Source: Sisyra terminalis (Eukaryota > Arthropoda > Insecta > Neuroptera > Sisyridae). Taken from it: a DNA stretch of 64,000 bases. Under the pieces are notes generated by a model, which saw nothing but the letters and a program-made list of their open reading frames with translations, was not told the DNA's origin and searched no databases. The stretch spans positions 24,738,001 to 24,802,000 of the forward strand of contig OY292278.1 in NCBI GenBank assembly GCA_958496175.1, written 5' to 3'. Shown piece after piece: positions 23,578 to 35,585 of the stretch; position 1 is the first letter of the stretch, and each line of letters begins with the position of its first letter. A program made the translations under genes and the position numbers.

Positions 23578-25206
23578 GTAAGTTCATTTCACAGAATTCA
23601 TTTACTTAAAAATCTTCATCTCTGTGTAACGAAAACTCTTTGACCTGATTTTATAAATTAAAATCCATAAGAACCTGGTAAAATAATTGCAATTTCCATA
23701 ATTATAATCTGCATCTTTAAAATTATTATTTTTATAAAAGAAAAAAAATTGCTTTATAGATACGATCAAAATTCCAAAGAACTCGTTTCATATTATTTTA
23801 TTTATGTTTTACTGAAGATTTATAAACGTATCATTTTATTGTGCACGAATGCATTTATTGAGCTATTAATGCAACTGCAACCCCATTTGCGGAAACAATC
23901 GCAGTAAAAATTGCATAATGAGTAGGTAAGCAGGTTATGCTATTCAAATCGATTCGAATAAAATTTCAATAAAAAAAATTAGGTGAATTATAAAAAATTG
24001 TGCCAAAGAAAAGGAAAAAAAAGGTGGAATAAATTGATCAAAGAATGAAATGCCGGAAACGGCATTGAATCTCTTTTATATGTTAGTAGTTAATGATGGA
24101 AACATGAATGATATTTCATTGATAAGAAAATAAAAATCTGTATTTGACATCATGGTTATGTGTGAGTTTTTCACACATTTCAACGCAAAAGACATGCGCT
24201 AAAACAAAAGCGCACCGACTCGCCATTCACTCTTCGCAAACTTTCATACTGAAATGGAAAATTGTGAATGGAAATGAAAGATGTAAGGCTGAGAAACTGA
24301 ATAACTCCCATTAAACCCAAACCCATTCTTTGACATATTTATTTCAATTTTTCCGCATTAATTAACTTAATTACATCATTTATACAAACTTAATTTCCAC
24401 CAAATGAAAAATGTCACCGATTTAACTTTAAGAAAATGTAAATTAGATAAGTTTCATGCAAATCCCTTATTAATTGCAGCATTATAAGTTACTGCAAGTT
24501 CGATGGCCGAAATATGTAAATAGTGACCTTCATTTGGAGGCAGTGCTCATTTTTCTTCTAATATTTCAATTTGACCAAAAATAGAAAAATGGACATCGTA
24601 AATTCCGTGTCTGTTGAAAATTCTTAATTGTTCAATTTATGAGTACCAATTGTGTGAAAATTGGCCCAATTAGGGAGGTCGGAAAATATAATTCGGTTAC
24701 TTTAAATTGTAGTAATTTAATAAAATTGCTTCATTTTTTTAACTAGTTTGTCGAATTGATTTTTTGGACCAGCAATCGTTAGTTTTGTTGAATAAGTAAT
24801 AATTTTTAATAGTTAAATACCCGGATATCTACTTTTTAAGTTATAATTAACATTTTGTTGATAATGCTTAACTGTGGAAAAAAAATTGGGGTAAAGCCAA
24901 ACAAATTCTAGACTGACCAATATAGAATCATAATAATTATTCATTAAATTTATGAGAATCTTTTTTTTCTTGTGAATATTATTCATGATTTTCAAAAAAA
25001 TAGCTTTAAAATAATAATGCCGATCCTAAGTAAACAAAACTCTAGTTAAGATTTTTCTCTATAGAGAACCAGAAAAAAATGGAAAAATAATATTTGAGCT
25101 TCAGGTTTCATTTTATATAGCAAAAACATATTAAGAAATTTAAATAGAAAGTTGGAAATTAATTTTTTATAGGTTAAAGTAGATTTTTTTTTGTTTTATA
25201 CTAACA

Positions 25207-25395
25207 CAGTAGTTCCCAAAGTTAATTGGTCTACGATTCATCTAGCAAAAATTTGCAATCTTGACACCCCCTCTGCACTATCTGAGAAAAAAGAGAGCAT
25301 TAGTATTGGTATCGCTTTTGGAAATATAAAAATTTAGCACTTTTTTTTTGCATGTCCTATACAGTGGCGAATCACTCTTTGGCTTTACTAGGCTT
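25207..25395. mobile_element. hAT-like fragment, same family as 3216-3425
   Basis: It starts CAGTAGTTCCCAAAG, a hAT-like end. It shares interior blocks with 3216-3425 in the same order: a Ctrich TGACACCCCC/GGTCCCACC segment, TCTKAGARAAAA, and GCATGTCCTATACAGTGGCG. The right end is missing or unrecognisable. Confidence 0.4.
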
Positions 25396-25454
25396 CATAA
25401 ATTAACAAAATGTTTAGCATATTGTTAAAGCAATTTAGAATCATCGATCTAAAT

Positions 25455-25870
25455 AAGTGGTTTTTAACCTGTGGTACTCACACCACTAGGGGTGCGGGAA
25501 AAGCCCCTAACCATAAAAATTATGAAATCATTATATATCTATTAAGATTGCTAATCCGTGTGACGTTTTTGGTACTGAGAAATAGTCTCTCTCACTCTAT
25601 CCGCATATATTCTATGCAAACTCGCTCACTTACTTTTCTCCACCAAATTTGCATTTTGTTGTACTTAAAGCAATTGATAAAGCCTGTAATACTTTCCGTT
25701 AGGATAACGCCTAACGGATTCCAAACTAGTTTTTGCTAAATTTATAAATTTCACAAAAATTATATATTTCTAAACTAAAAAAAATATTGTTCATTGGGGT
25801 GCGGAGACCTATTTTCATATTCAAAGAGTGATTCAGGAGTGCGGCCTACTTAAAAGGCTAAGAAACACTG
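25455..25870. mobile_element. hAT MITE (416 bp) with perfect 8-bp duplication
   Basis: Identical ATCTAAAT octamers at 25447-25454 and 25871-25878 flank the element. The termini are AAGTGGTTTTTAACCT and, on the other strand, CAGTGTTTCTTAGCCT (12 of 16 match), variants of the hAT end CAGTGGTTTTTAACC. GGGGTGCGG occurs near both ends. Short open frames inside are not convincing as genes. Confidence 0.8.
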
Positions 25871-27044
25871 ATCTAAATGGATTAGCTCATCACCATTCCA
25901 ATCTACTGGTTCATTTCTGATAAAAAATTTCTTATAATGTACCCAGAAATAAAAATAAAAAAAAACGATCGGATCATGTTGTTAGGAGCTGAGATAGCTA
26001 TCGTGACTTTAATTGAAATTCCAAATTTCAGTTCCATTTTACTCAAGTTCTTGATTCCTTGTGAAGTTGGTTGCCTAACAAATTAACCAGCACCAAAACA
26101 AGTAAGTCAACCAACGTCGCTTAACCTTCACAAAAGCATCGAATTAAAAGTAATGATATGAAATATAAAGCTTTTGTATCAAACCTACAAATAAATCTTA
26201 TTTCTGCTAACATTCAATGGGGGAGTAGGAGATTAGGAAAATCAGGGATCGTACATAAAGTGATACGGAAAAGTTGTATTACCACACCTTATCAATTGAA
26301 ACTAGAAACAAAGCTAGGGCACAATTGTTCCTTTAGGGTACAACGCAGAAAAAATCATAAGAGAAATTCCCAGTACAATGAAGAAGAAAAAGCGCTCCTT
26401 TTTTACCACCCATGATATCCACGTTGCGATCTATAACTAAGCGAGTGGAGCGGGCTATAATCTGGTCCTAGGATTTCGTTAAGCTTGTACCTCACATTTA
26501 TTTATGTTATCTGTGTAAATCTACATTTATAGCCAACCAACCTCGGTCCTCGTAACCCAAAAATTGAAAAATTTGTGTTTTTTTTTTTTTTTGGTTTTAT
26601 TTCTATTCTTGTTAATACTTGTAATCAGAACCTAACTAGTAATACAATAGTGCTATCATGACAGCAATTTAATTTTAATAATAAATATAATGTATTACCT
26701 TCAATAGACCTATTGCACATGATGCAAAAATAACTTTAAATGTTTTAAAAATGTTCTACTTATATCAAAACATAATGTAGCTGTTTTATATAATTTTCAA
26801 CTACACTTGAAAAAATCAAAGAATTATTAATTTGAAAATGCGAAAAAAAATCCATAAATTCAAAGCTCCAACAATGATCAACTTCATCAAAAGTACTTAA
26901 CAAAAGTACTTAAACATGTATTGGCATGTTTATGTCAATGATTTAAGCTATGTACAATCTACAAAACCTCAATTCACTTTCAAAGAAAGAAATTAATAGT
27001 AATCGATAAATTGGTTGTGTCCACAATTTACATAATTTTATTTA

Positions 27045-27299
27045 TTTTTAGTAGGATAGTGGACATGAAAGGATGTATGTGTGCGATAAGGAAAAAAAAT
27101 TCGATGTTATTGTGATGTATATTGTGTACTTCATATTAAGGTATTTTAACAATTAGTAATGTTTGAAGGATTCTGTAATACATGTGTTTGTATGATTTTA
27201 GAAGCCTGATGAAGGTCTAATAAAAGACCGAAACGTGTCGCTAAATTAATAATTTTTATATGGATCTACATCCTTTTATGTCCACTATCCTCCTAAAAA
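27045..27299. mobile_element. Small TIR element carrying a hammerhead-like core
   Basis: Thirty-three-base inverted repeats lie at 27045-27077 and 27267-27299 and differ at only two positions. They contain the block GGATAGTGGACAT and its complement. The 255-bp element has no coding frame. Repeat A copy 2 shows an uninterrupted site, so the element probably inserted here. Its right half contains the ribozyme-like core listed next. It may be a non-autonomous relative of Penelope-like elements or retrozymes, which are known to carry hammerhead ribozymes; that link is inference. Confidence 0.6.
27197..27250 (+). ncRNA. Hammerhead ribozyme-like core (type I candidate)
   Basis: CTGATGA (27206-27212) is followed by a possible stem II, GGTCT/AGACC (27214-27218 with 27225-27229, 6-base loop), and then GAAA (27230-27233). 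A two-pair stem III (AC/GT) closes a tiny loop and leaves GTC at 27237-27239 as the cleavage-site triplet. Stem I can form between GC plus TTTA upstream and GCTAAA downstream (27240-27245), with an internal bulge. Departure from consensus: one extra A (27213) sits between CTGATGA and stem II, which may weaken activity. The order of boxes fits a type I hammerhead with a minimal stem III. Confidence 0.45.
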
Positions 27300-29097
27300 T
27301 ATATAAAATTAATAGTAATTTTTAGGATGCCAAAATTATTAAAATTAAAATTGTAGTTGGGTAATAAAAGTTGAGAAAAGTGTCAAAAATTGAGTAAATT
27401 ATTACTATTTCTATGCCAATGATCAGTATATATATATCGATTTCAATACGCGTACTAATGCGTACTGTGACGTCACAGAAGACCCATAAGCACACTTATC
27501 GTTTTCGAACTCTCATTTGATCATTGATTTTTTTTCTACCAAAATAAAGTTTTTCATATCTAAAAATTGGTTTTCCCTCATATCAATAATGTCCTTTATC
27601 GAGAGAATAAATAAAAAAAAGAATGTTTTTATGGTCTATTGAGTATAAAAATTATTCCCAAATAAGTCGCGAAGTTTTAACTCAAAGTTCAGAATTAACT
27701 TTCAAATAACGTCTTTACAATCTGCTCTCAAGCATAAAATTATGGGCATCTTTTCTTAATTATTTGTTGTAGAACTTAATGGAGAAAGTACTTTTTATGC
27801 TTTCAATTCAAAACATTTATTATTATTACCATCAAAATTACCCTCTAATTTTAGTTTTGTTGAATTAATAAATACAACGATACAAAATTTTTACAAAATA
27901 AATAATTTTATCTTTATAATAGTACACTGAACTCAAGAATTAATGAATTTCAAGGTAATTAAATAAAACATGACATTAATTATAATGAAACATAAACATC
28001 GAGCTTTTAATGAGATATCTCAATTACAAGAAAGTACAATTTACACATTTTTATATGTTGAAATTTGAACCAAAATGGATTGAATATTTTGCAAGGATAA
28101 TGGTTAGTAACGTTTGATGGGGTGATGTTATTTTTCATGTAGTATAAAAAGGAGGAAGTAGCTTGATTGATGGGACAAAAGAAAAAATAGACAATACGTA
28201 ATAAGAGTAGTATGAAAAGTGAAAATGGAAGTCAAAAGATCAAAAGCCCAGAACGTAATTTCTTTGCAAATTATTTCATCGTTCAAAGCTCTAATTAGAA
28301 AAGAAGGCAATTTCTTGTAAATTTCCTTTTTGATTCGAGTTTTCGGGGTCGAATTATCCGCAAGCACTAGTTATTTGAACTTATTTGAATATTTAAAGAT
28401 TTTACCTTTGTTATTCAATGCGCGTCTCTTGTAATAAGAATATCTAAAAACTTTAGAAGGATCCACAATATATATTGGTGGGATTTAAAATATATTACCG
28501 GATAACTTTTTTCAGTGACAGAAAGATATTTGCTTTTTTTTTCGTTAAAGAAAAACCGTTTTTACAAAATGAAAATTAATAAGGAGTAATAACTGCATTA
28601 CAATTTTAATTGATATTTCACTCTTCTTTCCACTATCATTTTAACTTAATGATAATAACATACTACATATAAAATTAACAATTATTTTCTTAGATCTAAC
28701 TTAATATAAAATTAAATCCTAAATTTAATGACCAAAAATAAAATATTTTTCTCTTTTTTGTTAATCTAATTATGAAAGAACCAAATAAAGGAAGGAAGAA
28801 ATTTGATACTGAAATTTGGAAGAAACATTACATTAATTAATCTTCGTTAATTTGAAGCATCAAAATTCAAAATAATCAAAATAATTGAATTCTCAAAAAT
28901 TCAAAATAAAACTTAATAGGTATTAGGATGCAATCTTAAACTTTTCGATTTATGAAGAATTAAGCGGTTTGAGTATATTTAGAATACTCTATAAACAAGT
29001 CCCAATAAATGATCAAAATTTTAAACTTTGATTAGTCTAAAAATATATCCGATATCCGATTATATTGTCCGATATCCGACAATATAATATCCATAAC

Positions 29098-29259
29098 CTA
29101 CTGGTAGACCTAGTGGTCTAGCTGACCGCTCCAAAACTAGTAAGTAGTGGATTCGATCCTCGTATCGTGGAAATTTTCAATATTTTTTGATAACGGATTT
29201 AATTAATCCTAGAATCGCTAAAGGACCTTAGTAGTTATAAAGCGACGATAAATAATAAC
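29098..29259 (+). repeat. tRNA-derived SINE, full-length copy
   Basis: The head (TAGTGGTCTAGCTGACCGC), the CCAAAACTAGTAAG block, the B box GGATTCGATCCTCG, the AGAATCGCTAAAGGACC body and the TAGTTATAAAGCGACGATAAATAATAAC tail are all present. A near-perfect dyad around GTCCGATATCCGAC lies just upstream (29063-29088). Confidence 0.82.
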
Positions 29260-29770
29260 TAAAAAAAGATTCTCTATCAATTATTTTTTGTCAATTTCAC
29301 CATTCAGTGGAAGTATAATGTATAAAAGCTCTAAAAACAATTGATTTATTTTTGGGATTGTATTTCAAGCTTTTTGATATCCTATGGTCTCCCATTTGGC
29401 ACTTGTATGATCTGATCACTTGAGTATTTTTTTTTTTTTTTTTGTAACCTTTCTCTCTCTTTTCTTAATATCTGGTACGCCTAGTATGAGATAACTCGCA
29501 TTATTTGTTAGTCATGTCGACTAGAAATGATATAGAAAAACTTTTTCTTTAACTTATGTCATCCAAGATAAAATTATATCTCCGATTTTACCAATACAAA
29601 AATAGGGTTTTCCCATATTATTAAAAGTTCCCTCTTAAAATATCTATATAAGTATCATGTTCATCATTTGTGAATACACTCATCCAAGTAATGACTGTAA
29701 TCGACATTGCTTAACGTCATAAAATAGTCAAACTCTTATCTCAAAATGTTTTTAATGCAATTTTGAAATA

Positions 29771-30340
29771 AGGGACTATCCATAAACTACGTCACACAAA
29801 TTTTACGATTTGTTTTCCACTCTTTCCCTCTCCGTCCTTGCCACAGGTGATCAATTTTTAAATCCCCCTCTCCATTGGTGTGAAATTATTTTTTTTTTCA
29901 AATAATTATTTAAACATCGATGAAAATTGTATTTCTTATTTTCTAGTCATAATTAATAAAAAATATATTCATTATTTCATAATATGTCATATGGCTAAAT
30001 TACCGGACGATGACCACCAAAGAGTGTTGAAATGCCTTAGACTTAATAAAATTTTAACTCATTTTTAACTATTTTTAATACAATATTAAATAAGCCTAAA
30101 ATAAAGTTAAATATTTTTAATAATTCACTAAACAAAAGAGTATCTAAGAAACGATATATGATTGAAGTTCATAAAAGATTTAAAACTTTATCCTTCTGTC
30201 TCCATGGACTTTAATATTTTAAACTTTAACAAGCTATGTCAGGAAGCTTTTGTCTCCCCCTAATTCTTATCTTATGATGTTTTATTTCATTGATTTCCTC
30301 CTCACCCCTGAACGTGTAACGTCATTTATGGATGGCCCCT
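29771..30340. mobile_element. TA-flanked MITE (570 bp)
   Basis: The left end AGGGACTATCCATAAACTACG and the right end, on the other strand, AGGGGCCATCCATAAATGACG form inverted repeats of about 27 bases. TA dinucleotides at 29769-29770 and 30341-30342 fit a Tc1/mariner-type duplication. The interior has pyrimidine-rich stretches and no coding frame that I recognise. Confidence 0.65.
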
Positions 30341-33118
30341 TACTTATGATCCGACAAACGGCAATTGATGGTCTATTGAGTCAGTAAAAACATTACTTTC
30401 CGGTTCCTCTAATACAATAGCCCAATGTTTTTTCTTAATTTTTTTCTTTTTAAAGAAAAAAATAAGAGAAATAACAATGCTAAATATCCACGAATTAAAA
30501 ACCAAAATTGATTTAAAACTACACAGAAAACATGTTAATGTATCTTGAGATGTTGCCACCTAAATTTAGAAGTTTGAATTTGAGTGCGATATATTTTTTA
30601 TTTAGTAACTAAAATAGGACGCACCAAACATTGCGATTGAAAAAGAACTAATTTAGAGTAAAACAAGCAAAAAATCTTATTTTTTACATTATATAATAAT
30701 ATAATTTGGTGTCTACGAAAGAAAAAAATTGATATAACTTTTCCAATTAATTTCCAACTAAACTAAATTAAGCAATATTATAAACATATTTAGTTATTTG
30801 ACTTTAATTGAAAATATTTTTATTCATTTTTTTACTAAATGTATGTTAATATGTGGAAATTAATGACGACAATTTTAATTTTATGAAAGGTAGCATTAAA
30901 AATTGTTCTCATTTCTCACCAAAAATTTTTAATATCGTTAAAAGCTTCACTTTTAAAAATTAAACATAGATACTTAGATATGTTTTTTTTCTGGTTACTG
31001 TTAATGCAAGAAAAAAAACTATAATTTAATGGAATAACTTAGCGAATTTTAATTATAGTAAAAGAAAAAAAATATGACGCATTTAGGTCCAAAATCATTT
31101 TTTTAAAAAAATTTCTTTAAGTCTTATACAAAAATCATTCCACCATTTAACATCTATGAATGAGGGAGTTCCAATGATTTTTATAATTACGCATAATATT
31201 AAATCTTATTACTTCTGTACGATTCTTGGAATCATACAATGCAGAGTACCACATTTTATACTTACATTTTTTGTGAACTTCCGTTTCATTAAACTCAAAC
31301 TCGTAATAATATACTTGCAGTATTCTTACATATATACGAGTATTCTCATACTTCAGAAAATCTTACGTAATTATGAAGCCTTCGGCAACGATTTGTTCAG
31401 TCAGGTGTTACAGAAGTCTTAATTTCTTTTTACTATATTTCTCTTATTAAATTCTTACTCACATCTGAGTTCATTTATAAAATAGAGTAATTTGGAAGAA
31501 AATAACGCTATTGTTACACTCACATAAAAAGTATAATTTTGAAAACAAATATAAAGTTTACATTAGTATTTGTTTTTTTTTTTTCACAATTTCATATCGG
31601 AAATAAACTCCTTAAGGTATGAACCAGTATATCCATTTTTGATTTCAAAGGAAATATTTACATAAAAAGCTTTGGTGACAAATACTTTAGGATTGAGTCA
31701 TTTACTATGTCATAAATTGAGGGCTTTGAAGAGTATTTTATCGTTTCAACTTTTCATCGATTTAATTTTTGCTGGTGGGAACCTTCAGAATGTAGGCTTT
31801 ATTGACTACGTGATTGAGTTTTCAAATATTCTTCTTTCAAGCTTTGCATCGTTTCGAGGATATACGAAAAGCTTCCCACTTAAAATTAAACTTTTTTATT
31901 ATTAGCTCTATTTCATTTCGAAAATAATCGTGCGTTAATTTAATAAATTAATAAATGTTAAAAGCTTCTGCTTTTCCTTTTACTCTTCCTTTAACTCTTC
32001 ACCATTTACTTTTGTAAGGATACAACGTCTTTAAAGTAACTGATGAACTAATGGTTAGTCTTTTATACAAACTTCATACTATAAATCTTCTTGCTTTTTT
32101 AGTACAGGTTTTATAAATAAATAGTACTGCTATTGTTATTGCCGTACAAAAATATTGCCAATGTTCCCATAGGCAAAAAATAATTCAGATTTTGCAAGAA
32201 AAAAGAGAACAAATGCTACCTCGGGAAGGAGGTGGTAGTTAGCCAGGTTGTACTCTAACGTCTTTGTCTAATTATATTTATTACTGTGCTAAATTCTTTT
32301 TATAGTTTGAAAATTTTAGGAGTACAAGATAAAAAAATCTTAAAAAATAAATTTTCTTTTGTACCTCAAAGATGTTTGTTTTAATAATTATTTAGTATTT
32401 ATTTTTACTATTCCTCAAAAGTTATTTTTTTAAATTTAATATTTTAAATGCGTAAAATCCACATACATATGGTGTCCCGTCAAACGTGGCCCGATATAAG
32501 CGCTCCGACATAAGCGCTACTGACAATTAGTAGTCTATTGAGACTTGAATTAGTTTTATCTTAAATTAAGATAATTATTGAATTGTTATTCTATTTATGA
32601 AATTATCAATAATTCCAAAGGTTCATAATCGTCGATTTTCCCCTCAACCTTGCATATCGCTGTCTTTTCTCGTTTTTGAATCGAGACGAGATTGAGACTT
32701 AGTTTTCAGTGCACTTCTACCACGATTAAAAAAATCAATGGAGAATACCTCCTGCTTTGCCATAAGTTTACTTTAATCTTCTAAATGTCCTGCTTAATTT
32801 GTATTGATATTTTTTTTTATATCAATGCTCCGATATTTTCCGTTTTTTATTGGAAAACCAATGTTGTCAATGTATTGCTAGTCCTTATTCAATCTTTATT
32901 CCAAATAATTATTAAAATGAAAAAGAAAAACATATTAAATAGTTTAAACTGGCTAAGTTAAAATGAAAGAACTATATTTATAGATTGAAGGTACAAAAAG
33001 TACAAAAAACTAAAACGTTGACGTTAAATGAAAAAATTGTTTAAAAATTTTTGAAATCAAGCTATTGAATTGAGTCAAAACAAAAAACAAAAAAAAAATA
33101 TCACAATACTTTAAATTA

Positions 33119-33253
33119 ACCTTCTAGTGGTCGAGTGGTCAAGGTTATCTCTCTAAATCCGATAGATATTGAGTAATATCTATAATACTAATTTTAGTAA
33201 CCCTAGAGTCGCTATAGACCTTAGTTGTTAGATAGCGACGGTAAATAACAATT
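33119..33253 (+). repeat. tRNA-derived SINE, internally deleted copy
   Basis: The head CTAGTGGTCGAGTGGTCAAGG and the tail CCCTAGAGTCGCTATAGACC..GATAGCGACGGTAAATAACAATTG are well kept. The middle, including the B box, is shortened, so this copy could not be transcribed from its own internal promoter. Confidence 0.75.
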
Positions 33254-33300
33254 GAAAAAAAAAATATTTATTTCTAAAACAACTTATGTCTGCATAAATA

Positions 33301-33505
33301 AAATCGTTAGTCCTGATGCCGCTGGTCGTAGAGATGTAAAATTTGGTGATTGTATTCACTATATGTTGAAAATATCTGTTTTTTGAAAATTCTTCCCTAA
33401 AAGAGTGAAAAGAGTTGACAAAGTTTATTTGAAATACTGTGTCATCTAACCAACAATCGAAGTTTCAAATTTTATTATTAAAGTGCCGTTAAAGATGAAA
33501 CATTA
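33301..33505. repeat. Interspersed repeat D, copy 1
   Basis: This stretch matches 49680-49900 in the same order: GCTGGTCGTA.AG.TGT, TTCYTCCCTAAA.AGAGTGAAAA, ACAAAGTTT, and AATCGAAGTTTCAAATTTTATTATTA.AGTGCCGTTA. No termini were found; the class is unknown. Confidence 0.55.
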
Positions 33506-33817
33506 AATGAATTTAAAAACAGCTTGAAGTAAAAAAAAATAAAATTATTTTTTTGAATCAAATTTGTTTCCTTGAATTTGAAATAAAAACAAAAATTTTG
33601 CCTCTTTAAAAAAATGCTGATGACAGAAGAATACCAGTACGAATCTGAGGAAAATTTGGTGAATACGGATGATGTTATAAACTAATCTTTGAATCCTCAT
33701 CCACGCGTAATTATGGTGGCAAATGACTTTCTGTCTCATACATTAATCCTGTAGTTGGATACTCTAGTATTTCTACTGATTAATCTAAATCCACCAACGT
33801 TATGCAATGGCGCTAGA

Positions 33818-34027
33818 TAAGGTAGTATAGAAAAAGGTATCTAATTCTGCAATAGATAATGGGAAATGTGTCAAGATGTGGCGCCGCTAGAAATGTGTCT
33901 AAAATATTAACTAATCAAAATTATGTACTTATATGTTATCGGTTAAAGTTAGTACTCTAGATACACTTGTGGCGGCGCTACCTTGACACATTTCCCATCA
34001 TGGAATACCTTCTTGTATATTACCTTA
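33818..34027. mobile_element. Long-TIR MITE (210 bp)
   Basis: The ends read TAAGGTA and TACCTTA. The inverted arms are about 70-80 bp and include the near-identical ATGGGAAATGTGTCAAG at 33859-33875 with its complement near 33983-33998, then GGCGCCGC paired with GGCGGCGC. A roughly 60-base centre separates the arms. It is non-coding. The superfamily is not clear; TA at the edges could be part of the TIR or a duplication. Confidence 0.7.
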
Positions 34028-34074
34028 GTGCTTGGTAACATGCGACAGTCTTGCTTAAAAATTTAGTAGAGATC

Positions 34075-34078
<4 letters not shown>

Positions 34079-34124
<46 letters not shown>
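34079..34124. repeat. (TA)n microsatellite
   Basis: This is an uninterrupted TA tract of about 46 bases, just downstream of the MITE at 33818-34027. Confidence 0.95.
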
Positions 34125-34126
<2 letters not shown>

Positions 34127-35499
34127 CTCAGTATATCTTTTCAAGTTTACAAAACTGCAGTTGTCCCTTGAGTTGTGTTTTGCTGGGATAATAAATAAAG
34201 CACTGGGTCAATCACTGAAAGCAGCAGGAATTGATTTGAGTGGAGGCTACTTCCCACACTGCATTTTTTTTCTTATAATTTCCTGTAGGTTATTTGAATG
34301 AAATCCTTATAAATTTAATTTCTTGAATATATAATTATAATTCTACTGAAAAATATCGTAGACGATACATTATTGAGTCGTTGCCGCTATATATTCGGAA
34401 ATAATTAAATCATTTAAATTCATGTTCTCACATAAATATAAGTACTTCCTTCTTTGTGTATTCCAATTGTATTTTCAACCATTTATGATTTATTATGTTG
34501 AATGACTAATATAATAGACAAACAAATAACGGATAGCCTATAAAAATGTAAATGATATACAATATGGCAGTTTAATCGTGTCACTCTTGTTTTAAAACTG
34601 AACGACCATAACAATTTATGTCGCTTTTGGCAATATGGTCTTGCGCTTTTCTAAAGTAATAAAAGTTCGTAATGCAATACTCGTTAAATAAAGCTTTTGC
34701 TGCAGCTTTCCAAAGCTCAACAGGTGTTCTACATTAAACGGTGACTCGTTTATCTTTTTAGTTATTTAAATTTTCATCATGTTTCTTCAACGATATTTTT
34801 TTTGTTAAACGTAACATTAACATTAAATTAATTTCCTTACTTCATTCAAATGAGTTTAAAGAGTTTGAAGTTAACATTGAATATTTTTTCTAAAGTCAAT
34901 ACCATTAAATTAAATTGTAAATGATAAGAGATGGTTTTTTTAAATTTCTATCATTTTTATTTGTTTATACTTCTATTGATTATTACTATAATTAATCAAA
35001 ACAAAGATGACGAGTTTATTATTTTTGAGCTGTAGAATTTTATAAGTTTTAAAATTATGTAATACAGTATAGTTTTAGATCTATTAGAAAGCTAGATGCT
35101 CTTCTCGTTACCGTGATTACTTGAATTATTATGCTTAGATGATCGTCAAAAAGCAAAAAATATATATCACAGTATATTCTAGAAAATTTGTAGCTATATG
35201 TCATTTGTGCAATAAAATTCATATCTTTATTATCATTTTTCGGACACAGTGTTGTAACTAGAAATTATATATACTCAAATAAAGTTATGAAATATTAGGA
35301 CTATTAGGAGCTGCAACAGGACTACTGAATATGCCTTTATTTCAACTTAAAAATCAAAATATTATTACTTTGATGCTCAGAAGTTATGAATGTAGAATTT
35401 GCTTATATGATTAAATCATAAATAAAACATTAAATTAGCATGTATTTAAGACAATCATAACTTAAAAATAAAATAAAAATTTAATAATTCAATATTATA

Positions 35500-35585
35500 T
35501 ACAACTAGGAAAATTTATAAATTTATAATTTAAAATTATAATTATACTATATTATAATATTTATAAATTATAAAATTTATAAATT
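35500..35585. repeat. Pure A/T stretch with overlapping small palindromes
   Basis: Except at the edges this stretch contains only A and T, with repeated ATTTATAAATTTATAA words in both orientations. It is low-complexity and not assigned to an element. Confidence 0.5.

Larger units (their letters stand above)
26700..27470 (+). repeat. Interspersed repeat A, copy 1 (interrupted)
   Basis: Segments match 38640-39125 in the same order: AAATGTTCT..TAATATCAA.ACATA.TGTAGC, the TTTACATAA region, TGAGTAAATTATTACT and CTATG. Both copies also hold a GACGTCACA dyad, in different places. The copy is interrupted at 27045-27299 by a terminal-inverted-repeat element that copy 2 lacks at that site. The element class is unknown. 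Confidence 0.5.

Noticed and set aside
25410..25739. Open frame of 109 residues
   Set aside because: It crosses the border of a hAT MITE with a perfect target duplication, so it is not a gene.
26158..26415. Open frame of 85 residues, possibly LINE-like (LQINL near its start)
   Set aside because: Only one short motif resembles LINE ORF2 starts; the rest shows nothing recognisable.
33615..33640. A further CTGATGA motif considered as a hammerhead core
   Set aside because: No stem II or GAAA box follows in the right place.
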